A stretch of DNA of 64,000 nucleotides from Pseudoduganella aquatica (lineage in GTDB: Bacteria; Pseudomonadota; Gammaproteobacteria; Burkholderiales; Burkholderiaceae_D): assembly GCF_009857595.1 (NCBI RefSeq), contig NZ_WWCU01000025.1, positions 1-64,000 on the forward strand. The letters run 5' to 3'. Every line of letters starts with the position of its first letter. Positions within the stretch are counted from its first letter, which is position 1. Made by a program: the position numbers and the translations under genes. Of this stretch, positions 8,087 through 17,710 are shown in pieces. The notes beneath the pieces are model-generated. The model was given only the letters and a program-made list of their open reading frames with translations, had not been told where the DNA came from and ran no database searches.

Positions 8087-9622
8087 TCAGAGCTTGCGCA
8101 GGCCGCCCAGCAAGGCGGCGAGTTTCTGCTTGGGCTTGCTGCTCACCGGCAGCGGGGCCGGCGCCGGCGCGCTGCTCTGGGCCGGCTCGTAGGGCTTGAG
8201 GAACCACGGATCGACCTTTTCGCGGCGCGGCATCGGGCCGGAGCTGGAACGGCTGCGTTCCGGGCGCGCGCCGGCGTAGCTGCCGCCGGCGCTGCTGCCG
8301 CCGCCGTTGCTGCGTTCCGGCGCAGCGCGCGTTTCGCCTTCCGGACGGCGGCTGCTGCCGTGGCGGCGTTCGCCGTGGCGCTCGTCGCCGCGCGCGGACG
8401 ACGGCGCGAAGCCGTCCAGTTCGCCGCGCTTGATGGTCTGCTTGATCAGTTTTTCAATGTCGACCAGCAGGCGCTCGTCCTTGTCCGAGTAGATCGAGAT
8501 GGCGTCGCCCGAGGCGCCGGCGCGGCCGGTGCGGCCGATGCGGTGCACATAGTCTTCCGCGTTGTAGGGCAGGTCGTAGTTGATGACGCAAGGCAGGTCG
8601 GAAATGTCCAGGCCGCGCGCCGCCACGTCGGTGGCCACCAGCACGTCGATCTCGCCCTTCTTGAACGATTCCAGCGCGGCCATGCGTTCCTGCTGCGTCT
8701 TGTCGCCGTGGATGGCGGTGGCTTTCATGCCCTCCTGCTCCAGGCTGCGCGACAGGCGCGAGGCGCCGATCTTGGTGTTGGAGAACACGATCACCTGCTT
8801 GAGCTCGCGCTGGCGCAGGATGTGGGCGACCAGGTCGCGCTTGTGCTCTTCGCTGACTTTGTACACCACCTGGGTCACGCGCTCGGCGGTGGCGTTGCTG
8901 CGCGCCACTTCGATCAGCTGCGGATCCTTCAGGAAGCTGTTGGCCAGCTTCTTGATCTCGCCCGAGAAGGTGGCCGAGAACATCAGGTTCTGGCGCTGCT
9001 TGGGCAGCAGGTTGATGATGCGCTGCAGGTCCGGCAGGAAGCCCATGTCCAGCATGCGGTCGGCCTCGTCCATGACCAGCATCTGCACCTGGCCCAGCGA
9101 AATATTCTTCTGCTCGATGTGGTCCAGCAGGCGGCCCGGCGTGGCGATGACGATCTCGACGCCGGCCTTCAGGGCCACGGTCTGGCCCTTCATGTCCATG
9201 CCGCCGAACACCACGCAGGAGCGCAGCGGGGTGAATTTGCAGTAGGCGGCCACGTTCTCGGCCACCTGCACCGCCAGCTCGCGGGTCGGGGTCAGGATCA
9301 GCGCGCGCACCGGATGGCGCGCGGGCGACATGGAGCTGTTGGCGGTGGCCAGCAGCAGCTGGATGATGGGCAGCGAAAAACCGGCGGTCTTGCCGGTGCC
9401 GGTCTGGGCCGCGCCCATCACGTCGCGCCCTTGCAGCACCACGGGGATCGCTTGCGCCTGGATCGGCGTCGGGTGGACGTAGCCTTGCGCGGTCAGCGCG
9501 CGCAGAATGTCGGGCGACAGGCCAAAATCGGCAAAGCGGACCTGCTCGGCAGCTTCGGTAGCGGCGGCCGGGGCGGCAGCGGGGACGGCTTCTGGCGTGG
9601 AAATGTTCTCGATGTCGGACAT
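8087..9622 (-). CDS. rhlE: DEAD-box ATP-dependent RNA helicase (RhlE type)
   Basis: A 511-residue DEAD-box helicase that unwinds structured RNA, typically in ribosome assembly, cold adaptation and RNA decay. All motifs are present: the Q-motif phrase YVHPTPIQAQAIP, motif I AQTGTGKT, PTRELA, DEAD, SAT, and HRIGRTGRAG. The core covers residues about 25-395. The C-terminal 110 residues are a disordered Arg/Gly/Ser/Pro-rich tail typical of RhlE paralogues. The ATG at 9622 (MSDIEN) is preferred over an upstream in-frame TTG at 9643. The exact paralogue assignment is less certain than the family. Confidence 0.93.
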   Translation of the reverse strand: MSDIENISTPEAVPAAAPAAATEAAEQVRFADFGLSPDILRALTAQGYVHPTPIQAQAIPVVLQGRDVMGAAQTGTGKTAGFSLPIIQLLLATANSSMSPARHPVRALILTPTRELAVQVAENVAAYCKFTPLRSCVVFGGMDMKGQTVALKAGVEIVIATPGRLLDHIEQKNISLGQVQMLVMDEADRMLDMGFLPDLQRIINLLPKQRQNLMFSATFSGEIKKLANSFLKDPQLIEVARSNATAERVTQVVYKVSEEHKRDLVAHILRQRELKQVIVFSNTKIGASRLSRSLEQEGMKATAIHGDKTQQERMAALESFKKGEIDVLVATDVAARGLDISDLPCVINYDLPYNAEDYVHRIGRTGRAGASGDAISIYSDKDERLLVDIEKLIKQTIKRGELDGFAPSSARGDERHGERRHGSSRRPEGETRAAPERSNGGGSSAGGSYAGARPERSRSSSGPMPRREKVDPWFLKPYEPAQSSAPAPAPLPVSSKPKQKLAALLGGLRKL

Positions 9623-9790
9623 AAATTTTTCAATAAACAGCAAAATCCGCGCGAAGCGGCGAGGCGGGAGGACAGCAGGGCGGGGCCAGCTTGCGCGGAT
9701 ACAGGATACAAATTCAGCGGCCTACACGATACCCTAAATTTCCGCCACTGTACACGGAAACAGTCGCTTTCCCGCGATTCTGTTACATGA

Positions 9791-12700
9791 ATGAAATGTA
9801 TAATGGCAATGATGGCAACCCCCTTCCTCCCCCTTTTTCAGCGCCCCCGCTGGCCGCGCTGGCAGCAGCTGCTGGCCGCCCTACTCCTTCTGGGTATCTG
9901 CGGCCTGGGCTGGCCCCAGCCGCCGGCGCACAGCGCCCCGCCCTCGCTGCGCTTCAAGAAACTGGGGCCGCTGGACAATGACGAGCCGTCCATGCTGTCG
10001 CTGCTGCAGGACCGCCAGGGCTTCGTCTGGATAGGCACCCACAGCAACGGCCTGTACCGCTATGACGGCTACCGCGCCGTCAAGTTCGCCCACGCCCGTA
10101 ACGAAGCGCGCAGCCTGCCGCACGACCGCGTGGCCGCCATCTACGAGGACCAGCGCGGCCGCCTGTGGGCCGGCACGGCCAACGGCCTGGCGCGCTACAA
10201 CCCGGACAGCAACGATTTCACCGTCTTCGCGCCGCCCTCCGGCCCGGCCAACCGCCTGATCGTCAAAAACATCATCTCCGACGGCAAGGACGGCATGTGG
10301 GTGGGCACCTGGGGCGGCCTGCAGCATTTCAACCCGGACAGCGGCAAATTCACCGTCTACGCGCACGACGCGGCCCAGCCCGGCAGCCTGGGCAGCAACG
10401 ACCTGAACGCGCTGGCGCTGGACAAGGACGGCGGCCTGTGGGCCGGCACCTGGCCCGGCGGCGTGGACTACCTGGCGCCCGGCGCCACAACCTTCCAGCA
10501 CTACCGGGTGGACAGCGCTGCCCAGCCCGACAGCCGCAGCAACATCGTGCGCGCCATGCAGTTCGACCGCGACGGCACCCTGTGGCTGGGCACCGAGGCG
10601 GGCGTGCTGAGCCAGCCAGCCGGCCAGCCCTGGGCGCCGCGCAGGCCGGCCGCCAGCCCGTCCAGCCGCATCACCAGTTTCTATGTGGACCAGGCCCAGA
10701 CCCTGTGGGCCACCACGCTGTCGGCCGGCCTGCTGCGCTGGAATCCGGATAAGGCCAGCTTCGACCAGTACCAGCACCAGGCCAGCGATCCCTATTCGCT
10801 GCCGGGCAACAATCTGCGCGCCATGCTGCAGGACCGGGGCGGCATGCTGTGGGTGGCCTCGTTCACCGACGGCATCAGCCTGGCCAACCTGAACAGCCGT
10901 GGCTTCCGCCGCCACGTGCCGCACCGCCTGGACCAGGGATCGCTGTCGACCAACGCGCTGCTGGCGCTGGCGGCGGCGCCGGACGGCAAGGTCTGGCTGG
11001 CGGCCAATCTGGGCCTGAGCCTGTACGACCCGGCCAGCGGCGCCGTGCTGCAAAGCTACCGCGCGGACGGCAAGCCGGGCGCCCTGAGCCACGACATCGT
11101 CTACAGCCTGTACCAGGATGTGCCGCAGGGCCAGGGCAAGGACGCGGCCGGGCCGCTGTGGGCCGGCACCGCCAACGGCCTGAACCGGCTGGGGCCGGAC
11201 GGCCGCTTCCAGGTAATCCGCTTCGGCAACACCGCCAGCGACTACATCAACGCCATCGCGCCCGGCCGCGACCATGTGCTGTGGCTGGCCACCGGCAACA
11301 GCCTGGTGCGCTACGACAGCAAGCGCGGCAGCCACCACATCTATTACAACGACCCGGCCGACCCGGCCAGCCGCAGCGTCAACGGCACCTCGGCGGTGCT
11401 GGAGGACCGGGCAGGCCGCGTGTGGGCTGGCTCGGAGTGGAACGGCGGCGGACTGGACATGCTGGACCCGGCCACCGGCAAGTTCCGCCACCTGCGCCAT
11501 GCGCCGGATGCCAGCAAGGACGGCGGCCAGCCCTCGCTGTCGGACGACAACGTCTCCAGCCTGCACGAGGACGCGGCCGGCCGACTGTGGGTGGGCACCG
11601 CCAAGGGCCTGGACCTGGTGACGGTGGCGGCCAGCGGCGCGCTGCGGGTGCAGCCCTACGCGGCGGCGGTCGGCTCGGGCAAGGTGCTGGCCATCCGCAG
11701 CGACCAGGACGGCATGATCTGGGCCAGCACCATCGCCGGCCTGTACCGGCTGGACCCGGCCAGCGGCAAGGTGGAACGCTACAGCCCGGCCGACGGCCTG
11801 ACCGACGGCTACACCACCAACTCCTCGGCCAACGGCAGCGACGGCACGCTGTACTTCGGCGGCGTGCACGGCATGACCGCCGTCACGCCGCGCAGCGTGC
11901 GCAGCGACACCGTGGCGCCGCAGGTGGCCATTACCGACATCACCGTGTTCAACCGTTCGCTGGGCGAAGGCCAGCGCAGCGAGGGCGCCGAGCTGCAAGG
12001 CCCGGTGACGGCGCCACGCGTGTTGACCCTGTCGGCCCAGGCCTCGGTGTTTTCGATAGAATTCGCGGCGCTGCACTACACCGATCCCGGCCAGAACCGC
12101 TACGCCTACCAGTTGGCCGGCTTCGACCGCGACTGGGTGCTGGCCGACGCCTCGCACCGCAACGCCAGCTACACCAATCTCTATCCCGGCACCTACACCT
12201 TCCGCGTGCGCGCGGCCAACCACCGCGGCGTGTGGAGCGCCGAGCCGGCCAGCATGACCATAGTCATCACGCCGCCGTTCTGGCAGCGCTGGTGGTTCCG
12301 CGCCGGGCTGGGCCTGCTGGTGCTGGGCGGCCTGCTGGCCGCGCACCGCTGGCGCATCCGGCGCCTGACGCGGCGCCAGGCCGAGCTGGCCGCGCTGGTG
12401 ACGGCGCGCACCGCCGCGCTGGAGGAATCGAACCGCAAGCTGGCCGCGCTCAGCACCACCGACGGCCTGACCGGCGTGCGCAACCGGCGCGGCTTCGACG
12501 AGGCGCTGGCGGCCGAATGGCGGCGCGCCGCGCGCACCGGGCAAACGGTGGCCCTGTCGCTGCTGGACGTGGACCACTTCAAGAAGTATAACGACCACTA
12601 CGGCCACCTGGCCGGGGACACCTGCTTGCGCACGGTGGCCGAACTGATCACCAAGCACGGGCGCCGCAGCACCGACCTGGTGGCGCGCTACGGCGGCGAG

Positions 12701-12961
12701 GAATTCGCGCTGCTGGCGGCGGCCACCAATGCGGCCGACGCGTTCGGCGTGGCGCAGGATATCTGCGCGGAGCTGGCCAGGCTGGCGCTGCCGCACGCGG
12801 ACGCGCCGCTGGGCATCGTCACCATCAGCATCGGTGTGGCGGTGCTGGCGCCGACGGACGACAATACGGAGGAAATGCTGGTGGCGCTGGCCGACCAGGC
12901 GCTGTACCGCGCCAAGGAGAAGGGCCGCAACCAGGCGCTGCTGGCACTAGGAATGGAATGA
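9791..12961 (+). CDS. Two-component-propeller sensor diguanylate cyclase
   Basis: A 1056-residue membrane sensor that should make c-di-GMP. A signal/anchor helix lies near residues 24-45. About fourteen beta-propeller repeats (Reg_prop; recurring LWxGTxxGL phrases) fill residues about 55-690, then a Y_Y_Y domain at about 750-830. A membrane helix (RAGLGLLVLGGLLAAH) and a cytoplasmic GGDEF domain follow. The active site is GGEEF at 968-972, preceded by an intact inhibitory I-site RSTD five residues upstream. The periplasmic propeller is like that of BT4673-type hybrid sensors, suggesting a carbohydrate or polymer ligand. Several close ATGs (9791, 9803, 9809, 9812) make the start uncertain. The stop overlaps the next small gene. 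Confidence 0.9.
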   Translation: MKCIMAMMATPFLPLFQRPRWPRWQQLLAALLLLGICGLGWPQPPAHSAPPSLRFKKLGPLDNDEPSMLSLLQDRQGFVWIGTHSNGLYRYDGYRAVKFAHARNEARSLPHDRVAAIYEDQRGRLWAGTANGLARYNPDSNDFTVFAPPSGPANRLIVKNIISDGKDGMWVGTWGGLQHFNPDSGKFTVYAHDAAQPGSLGSNDLNALALDKDGGLWAGTWPGGVDYLAPGATTFQHYRVDSAAQPDSRSNIVRAMQFDRDGTLWLGTEAGVLSQPAGQPWAPRRPAASPSSRITSFYVDQAQTLWATTLSAGLLRWNPDKASFDQYQHQASDPYSLPGNNLRAMLQDRGGMLWVASFTDGISLANLNSRGFRRHVPHRLDQGSLSTNALLALAAAPDGKVWLAANLGLSLYDPASGAVLQSYRADGKPGALSHDIVYSLYQDVPQGQGKDAAGPLWAGTANGLNRLGPDGRFQVIRFGNTASDYINAIAPGRDHVLWLATGNSLVRYDSKRGSHHIYYNDPADPASRSVNGTSAVLEDRAGRVWAGSEWNGGGLDMLDPATGKFRHLRHAPDASKDGGQPSLSDDNVSSLHEDAAGRLWVGTAKGLDLVTVAASGALRVQPYAAAVGSGKVLAIRSDQDGMIWASTIAGLYRLDPASGKVERYSPADGLTDGYTTNSSANGSDGTLYFGGVHGMTAVTPRSVRSDTVAPQVAITDITVFNRSLGEGQRSEGAELQGPVTAPRVLTLSAQASVFSIEFAALHYTDPGQNRYAYQLAGFDRDWVLADASHRNASYTNLYPGTYTFRVRAANHRGVWSAEPASMTIVITPPFWQRWWFRAGLGLLVLGGLLAAHRWRIRRLTRRQAELAALVTARTAALEESNRKLAALSTTDGLTGVRNRRGFDEALAAEWRRAARTGQTVALSLLDVDHFKKYNDHYGHLAGDTCLRTVAELITKHGRRSTDLVARYGGEEFALLAAATNAADAFGVAQDICAELARLALPHADAPLGIVTISIGVAVLAPTDDNTEEMLVALADQALYRAKEKGRNQALLALGME

Positions 12962-13137
12962 ACGAGATGACTGAAACAACGCTGGATGCGGAAGACCCGC
13001 GCCCGGAACCGCCGCAGCCGCCCGAACCGGGCGACTGCTGCCATAGCGGCTGCGCTTATTGCGTGGACGATATGTACCAGGATGCGCTGGACAAGTACCG
13101 GGCCGATTTGAAGGACTGGCAGGCGCGCCATCCTTGA
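12958..13137 (+). CDS. Small oxidoreductase-like Cys-rich protein
   Basis: A 59-residue protein starting in the ATGA overlap with the diguanylate cyclase stop. A proline-rich N-terminus leads into GDCCHSGCAYCVDDMY, the CC-x2-GC-x2-C signature of the oxidoreductase-like domain also found in eukaryotic complex-I-associated and oxidoreductase proteins. The four cysteines probably bind a metal or form disulfides; a function is not established. The stop codon is at 13135-13137. The overlap suggests it is co-translated with the sensor cyclase, though this may be incidental. Confidence 0.82.
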   Translation: MNEMTETTLDAEDPRPEPPQPPEPGDCCHSGCAYCVDDMYQDALDKYRADLKDWQARHP

Positions 13138-13150
13138 GGACGCGCACTGC

Positions 13151-13187
13151 GGCGGGTTACGCGCCTTGCGCTAACCCGCCCTACGCG
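13151..13187. repeat. REP-like palindromic repeat, single unit
   Basis: A single copy of the imperfect palindrome GGCGGGTTACG-N-CTAACCCGCCCTACG in the short gap between two convergent genes. Related units occur at 32677, 32725, 35056, 37652, 38845, 38911, 58623 and 58691. The two arms pair as a stem with a variable middle. Confidence 0.85.
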
Positions 13188-13204
13188 TTTCGGCGGCAGC
13201 GGTT

Positions 13205-14920
13205 TTAGAACTCTTCCCATTCGTCGGCGGCGGGCTTGGCCGGCGCCTTGACGGCGGCGCGCGCAGGCGGCAGGGCCTTGGCAGGGGGCGGACTGACCGC
13301 CCTTGCCGGCGCTGCCGGCGCGGCCTTGCGCGCGCGCGGCGGCGCTTGCGTGGCGCTGGCGGCCATGGCGCTGGCGCTGAGCTTGAAGGCGCTGACCACC
13401 TGGCTCAGGTGCGCGGCCTGGTCCATCATCGATTCGGCGGCGGCGGCGGCCTGCTCCACCAGGGCCGCGTTTTGCTGCGTCACCTGGTCCATCTGCACGA
13501 TCGCCGTATTGACCTGCTCGATGCCGCTGCTCTGCTCCTGGCTGGCCGCCGTGATCTCGGACATGATGTCCGTCACGCGCGTGATGCTGGCCACGATTTC
13601 ATCCATCGTGGCGCCGGCCTGGTCCACCAGGCGCGAGCCGGCGTCCACTTTTTCCACCGAATCGCCGATCAGGGTCTTGATGTCCTTGGCCGCCGCCGCC
13701 GAACGCTGCGCCAGGTTGCGCACCTCGGACGCCACCACCGCGAAGCCGCGCCCCTGCTCGCCGGCGCGCGCCGCTTCCACGGCGGCGTTGAGCGCCAGGA
13801 TATTGGTCTGGAAGGCAATGCCGTCGATGACCGCGATAATGTCCACGATCTTGCGCGACGATTCATTGATGGAGGCCATGGTGCCCACCACCTGCCCCAC
13901 CACGTCGCCGCCCCGGACGGCAATGCCGGAGGCCGACTGCGCCAGCTGGTTGGCCTGGCGCGCGTTGTCCGCGTTCTGCTTGACGGTGGAGGTCAGCTCC
14001 TCCATCGACGAGGCGGTCTCCTCCAGCGAACTGGCCTGCTGCTCGGTGCGCGAGGACAGGTCCTGGTTGCCCGAGGCGATCTGGCCGGACGCGGTGGCGA
14101 TGGTGTCGGTGCCGCTGCGCACCTGGGCCACCAGCGACTGCAGGCTGCCCGTCATGTCCTTGAGCGCGCCCATCAGCTGGCCGGTTTCGCACTGCGACTT
14201 GACCTCAATCTCCTGCGTCAGGTCGCCGCCGGCCACCTGCTTGGCCACCGACACCGCTTCCTGCAAGGGACGGGCCACGATGCGCGCCACCCACAGCGCC
14301 AGCAGCATGCCCAGCACCACGGTGGCCACCAGCAGCACCACGATAATCAGGCGCGAATTGTTGTAGGTGGCGGTGGCCGCGTCGCTGGCGGCGTCGCCGC
14401 CGTCCACATTGAGCTTGACCAGCTTGTTGAGCTTCTCGCTCAGCGCGGTCATGACCTGCGCCGAAGTGCCTGTGGCCAACGCGCGCGCCTCATCCTTGAG
14501 TCCCTTGCGCGAGGCCTCCACCAGCTTGGGGTTCTCGGCCACAAATTGCTGCCACTCGGTCACGAAGGCATCGTACTGGGCTTTTTCTTCCGGGCTGGAA
14601 ATGAGTTTCTGATAGCGTTCGCTGTCGGCCTTGAAGGTGGCCAGCGTGTCGGTCATGCGCTTTTCGTAGGTGTCGTACAGCTTCTCGTCATTGCCCAGGA
14701 TGTGGGCCAGCTGCCAGCGGCGGAAATCGCCCAGGTCGACGCGCAGCGCCATCACGGCCTGGACGCTGGGCATCCAGTTTTGCGCCAGGTCGTCCGACGC
14801 CTGGTTGATGCGGCCCATGGCGGCGATGGCGTTGAAGCCCAGGATCAGCGACAGGATCTGCACTGCGCCGAATGAGACGATCAGTTTGGTGGCGATTTTG
14901 AGGTTGTAAAACCATTTCAT
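13205..14920 (-). CDS. Methyl-accepting chemotaxis protein
   Basis: A 571-residue transmembrane chemoreceptor. A membrane helix lies near residues 10-30, then a four-helix-bundle-type periplasmic sensor (31-190). A second helix (about 190-212), a HAMP domain and a long signalling hairpin follow. The conserved tip includes DGIAFQTNILALNAAVEAAR, which binds CheA/CheW. After an Ala/Pro/Lys-rich linker the protein ends DEWEEF. The last five residues fit the CheR/CheB-tethering pentapeptide pattern (x-W-x-x-F), so it is probably a high-abundance-type receptor. GGGAGA lies 5 bases before the ATG. The ligand is unknown. Confidence 0.93.
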   Translation of the reverse strand: MKWFYNLKIATKLIVSFGAVQILSLILGFNAIAAMGRINQASDDLAQNWMPSVQAVMALRVDLGDFRRWQLAHILGNDEKLYDTYEKRMTDTLATFKADSERYQKLISSPEEKAQYDAFVTEWQQFVAENPKLVEASRKGLKDEARALATGTSAQVMTALSEKLNKLVKLNVDGGDAASDAATATYNNSRLIIVVLLVATVVLGMLLALWVARIVARPLQEAVSVAKQVAGGDLTQEIEVKSQCETGQLMGALKDMTGSLQSLVAQVRSGTDTIATASGQIASGNQDLSSRTEQQASSLEETASSMEELTSTVKQNADNARQANQLAQSASGIAVRGGDVVGQVVGTMASINESSRKIVDIIAVIDGIAFQTNILALNAAVEAARAGEQGRGFAVVASEVRNLAQRSAAAAKDIKTLIGDSVEKVDAGSRLVDQAGATMDEIVASITRVTDIMSEITAASQEQSSGIEQVNTAIVQMDQVTQQNAALVEQAAAAAESMMDQAAHLSQVVSAFKLSASAMAASATQAPPRARKAAPAAPARAVSPPPAKALPPARAAVKAPAKPAADEWEEF

Positions 14921-15067
14921 GGCATCTCCCTGGCTATCTGTCCGGAGATCCAGTATAGACCGATGGCGGTTTCGCTACTGGAAATCCACGCACGGTTTTG
15001 CGTCAAGACAACAGCAGCGGGCGCGGCGATCGGGTAAGCTGGCGCTTTCCCTGAACGGACCCGCACC

Positions 15068-15409
15068 ATGTGGAAACGACGCAGCCTGGCAGTGCTCTTG
15101 ATGTTGCCCTTGCTGGCCCTGGCGGACAGCCGCCCCTTCCCGCCCGACGCCAAGCGCGGCAAGATGACGCCGGCCTGGCATCCGTCGATTGTTATCGACG
15201 GCAAGAAACGCACGCTGTCGCCGGCGGCGCGCATTTTCAACCAGGACAATATGATAGAAATGCCGGCCAGCCTGCGCGGCGAGAACTTGCTGGTGAACTA
15301 CCAGGAAGACAGCGACGGCCAGATCCTCAACGTGTGGATACTGACCAGGGAAGAGGCCAGCCAGCGTCTGCCGGCCGGCCAGACAGGCAGGCGGCTTACA
15401 GCAGAATAA
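15068..15409 (+). CDS. Small secreted protein of unknown function
   Basis: A 113-residue protein not recognised as a named family. It has a clear Sec signal peptide (MWKRRSLAVLLMLPLLALA, cleavage probably before DSRPF). The mature part is about 94 residues and contains a conserved-looking IFNQDNMIEMPASL segment, with no cysteines. It is probably periplasmic. Its last 14 bases overlap the end of the convergent lpxO-like gene. Confidence 0.68.
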   Translation: MWKRRSLAVLLMLPLLALADSRPFPPDAKRGKMTPAWHPSIVIDGKKRTLSPAARIFNQDNMIEMPASLRGENLLVNYQEDSDGQILNVWILTREEASQRLPAGQTGRRLTAE

Positions 15410-16295
15410 TGGCGGCGGCCACGCCGATAATCAGGCCGAACTTGGTCAGCTTGTAGGCGGTCTTGTTCCAGGCCTTGTAGCGGCGGCGGTACTGGCCGGC
15501 CACATAGGACACCTTGAACAGCTTGCTCACCAGGCCGGTCTGGTCGCCCTGCTCGTTGGGCGAGGCGGCGGCGGTCATCATGGTGCGGCCCAGCCAGCGG
15601 TTGATGGCCTGCGCCCAGCGGTAGCGCATGGGGCGCTCGACGTCGCAGAACAGGATGATGCGGTCGCTCTCGCTGCCGTTGATGGCCCAGTGGATATAGG
15701 TTTCGTCGAACATCACGCCCTGGCCGTCGCGCCAGCTGTGGCGTTCGCCATCCACGTCGATAAAGCAGCGGTCGTCGTTCGGCGTGGCCAGGCCCAGGTG
15801 GTAGCGCAGCGAACCAGCGAAGGGGTCGCGGTGCGGATTGAGCTTGCCGCCCGGCGGCAGCTCGGCGAACATGGCGGCCTTGACGGTGGGGATGCCTTTG
15901 AGCAGCGCATAGGTCTGCGGGCACAGCTGTTCAGCGGACGGATGGCTGGCGTCGTACCACTTCAGGTAAAAGCGTTTCCAGCCGTTCTTGAAGAAGGAAT
16001 TGAAGCCGGCGTCGTTGTTCTGTTCGGCGGCCTTGATCTTTTTCAGCGCCAGCAGGTTTTCCGCTTCGGCACGGATGATCTGCCAGTTCTGCTGCAGCGG
16101 CTCGAGTTCCTTGAACTGGTCCAGCGACAGATAGGGCTTGGACGGCACCTTGGAGAACACGTGCATGAACAGGTTGATCGGCGCCATGAACGAGGAATGG
16201 TCGAACAGCTGGCGCATGAACGGCAGCCGCACCTTGCCCCGGAAGTGGATGTGGAAAATAGCTAACAAATAAAACGATACCAGTGCCAACTTCAT
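15396..16295 (-). CDS. lpxO: Aspartyl/asparaginyl beta-hydroxylase family, LpxO-like lipid A hydroxylase
   Basis: A 299-residue Fe(II)/2-oxoglutarate dioxygenase of the LpxO type, which adds a 2-hydroxyl to a secondary lipid A acyl chain at the inner membrane. An N-terminal hydrophobic segment (residues 1-15) and a C-terminal one (LIIGVAAAIILL) anchor it. The catalytic domain has the iron-binding LNPHRDPFAGSLRYH (HxD) and a distal His in MFDETYIHWAIN, plus an Arg near the end of the core for 2-oxoglutarate. The ATG at 16295 has GGAGG 6 bases upstream and is preferred over an upstream in-frame codon at 16334. Confidence 0.86.
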   Translation of the reverse strand: MKLALVSFYLLAIFHIHFRGKVRLPFMRQLFDHSSFMAPINLFMHVFSKVPSKPYLSLDQFKELEPLQQNWQIIRAEAENLLALKKIKAAEQNNDAGFNSFFKNGWKRFYLKWYDASHPSAEQLCPQTYALLKGIPTVKAAMFAELPPGGKLNPHRDPFAGSLRYHLGLATPNDDRCFIDVDGERHSWRDGQGVMFDETYIHWAINGSESDRIILFCDVERPMRYRWAQAINRWLGRTMMTAAASPNEQGDQTGLVSKLFKVSYVAGQYRRRYKAWNKTAYKLTKFGLIIGVAAAIILL

Positions 16296-16389
16296 GGCGC
16301 CTCCAGCGTACACAATCCACCATGATATCGCCAAACGGCTTTTTCTGCGCGATCTTCGTGGGCCGTAAACTTCCGGCTACAATGCCCGG

Positions 16390-16704
16390 ATGGCAAGAAA
16401 AACTCCCACCTTCCCCGGCCCGCAAAGTGCGCGGGCAGCCGTGCTGGCGGTGCTGCTGTCGAATAGCGACCAGACCGGCGCGGAGCCGCTGCAGGGGCGC
16501 GTCTCGCTGGCGGCCATCGTCAAGGCCTTGAAACGCAAATATCACTGGCCCATCGAGGCGAGCAGCTTTCCGGCCAACAGCGGCGACGGGCGCGCCACCT
16601 GGGCCACGGTGTACAGCCTGCCGCCGGACGTGATCGCCGCCGCGCTGGCCAACGGCGGCGCGGACTGGCTGGCCAGCCGCCGCTCGGCCAGGCGCGCGGG
16701 CTGA
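16390..16704 (+). CDS. Conserved small protein, possible winged-helix fold
   Basis: A 104-residue basic protein with no recognised function. The middle (VSLAAIVKALKRKYHWPIEASSF) followed by a WATVYSLP strand has the alternation of a small winged-helix DNA-binding unit, but no diagnostic motif is visible. The ATG lies exactly 6 bases after a TACAAT box with no Shine-Dalgarno sequence, so the message may be leaderless. Confidence 0.6.
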   Translation: MARKTPTFPGPQSARAAVLAVLLSNSDQTGAEPLQGRVSLAAIVKALKRKYHWPIEASSFPANSGDGRATWATVYSLPPDVIAAALANGGADWLASRRSARRAG

Positions 16705-17604
16705 CTACTTCTTCGCCGCCTTGCTGATGGCGCGGCAGCGCGCCGTGGCGCGGTTGGCCGCATCGCAGCGCGGCTTGGCCGCTACGGCGGTCTTGCGCGC
16801 CGGCTTGGCGGGCGCCGCCTGCTTGCGCGGCTCGCGCACGGCGCCGGCCTTGGCAGGCTTGCCGGCTGTCTTCTTGGCCTTCTTGACCGCCGCCTGAGGC
16901 AAACCGGTGCGCGCACCGGTGCGCGCGGCCGTCTTCAGCTTGGCCGGAGCAGCTTCCGCCGGCTGCAACTGCAGCGCGGCGACGGCACGGCTGGCCGGAG
17001 GCGCGGCGGCGACGGTGCCGCTGGCGCTTGTACCAGCCGGAGCGGCGGAATTTGCCGCCAAAGGTGCGGCAGACAGTAGCGCCGAAGGCGCGGCGGCGGT
17101 CGCACCGGGCGGTACGGGCGGGACCGGCACCGCATGCTGCGGCTCGGACGGCGCCACCAGCGCCGACTGCACCACCGGCGGCGGCGCTATCTTCTGCACG
17201 TCCGGCGCCGGCAGCGCCTTGGCGCTCATGCCTGCCGGAGCGGCCAGCGCCGGCGGCTGGTGGCGCTGTTCCTGCGCCGTGTTGCCGATCCACACAATCG
17301 CTCCGATCAGGCCGGCGGCAAGGGTGCCGCCCAGCGCCATGGTTTTCAGCGGCAGCGGCTTCCTGGCGGGCGCATCGGCCTTGAGCGGATCGGGATCGGC
17401 GGCGAACGGATCAGGCACAGAAGCATCAGGCGCTGCTCCCGCAGGCGGGGCCATATGCGGTTCGGTATGGGCTTCGCCCACCTCGGGCCAGGCGGTGAAA
17501 ACGGCCTCGGCCGGGTCCGCGCCGGCAGGCGCTGGGGCGGAGGCGGAGGACAGAGGGTCGTCCCCGAAAGTCGGTTCAACGCGCGGCGTAGTCTGCATCT
17601 TCAT
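16705..17604 (-). CDS. Single-pass membrane protein with Lys/Ala/Pro-rich tail
   Basis: A 299-residue protein of unknown function. The cytoplasmic N-terminal 95 residues are acidic and proline-rich. One membrane helix (MALGGTLAAGLIGAIVWIG) follows, then a long Ala/Pro-rich stretch and a strongly basic C-terminus with repeated AKKTAGKPAKAG-like units resembling histone-H1-like or AlgP tails. Two cysteines lie near the end (PRCDAANRATARCRAISK). The start is uncertain: ATG at 17604 or 17598, or TTG at 17631, none with a good ribosome site. It is low-complexity and not assignable to a family. Confidence 0.6.
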   Translation of the reverse strand: MKMQTTPRVEPTFGDDPLSSASAPAPAGADPAEAVFTAWPEVGEAHTEPHMAPPAGAAPDASVPDPFAADPDPLKADAPARKPLPLKTMALGGTLAAGLIGAIVWIGNTAQEQRHQPPALAAPAGMSAKALPAPDVQKIAPPPVVQSALVAPSEPQHAVPVPPVPPGATAAAPSALLSAAPLAANSAAPAGTSASGTVAAAPPASRAVAALQLQPAEAAPAKLKTAARTGARTGLPQAAVKKAKKTAGKPAKAGAVREPRKQAAPAKPARKTAVAAKPRCDAANRATARCRAISKAAKK

Positions 17605-17710
17605 GGGTCTGGAATTCTGGGATATGCGCAAAAAGCGAACAGGACTCTACCACACCTGCCCGCCCGCCAGACCTCTGCGCCGCAGCAAAAGCCCGTAGTA
17701 TACTGCGCGC

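Noticed and set aside
9881..12796. Minus-strand open frame (971 codons) opposite the propeller cyclase
   Set aside because: It has shadow composition with no motifs, while the plus strand has clear propeller and GGDEF motifs.
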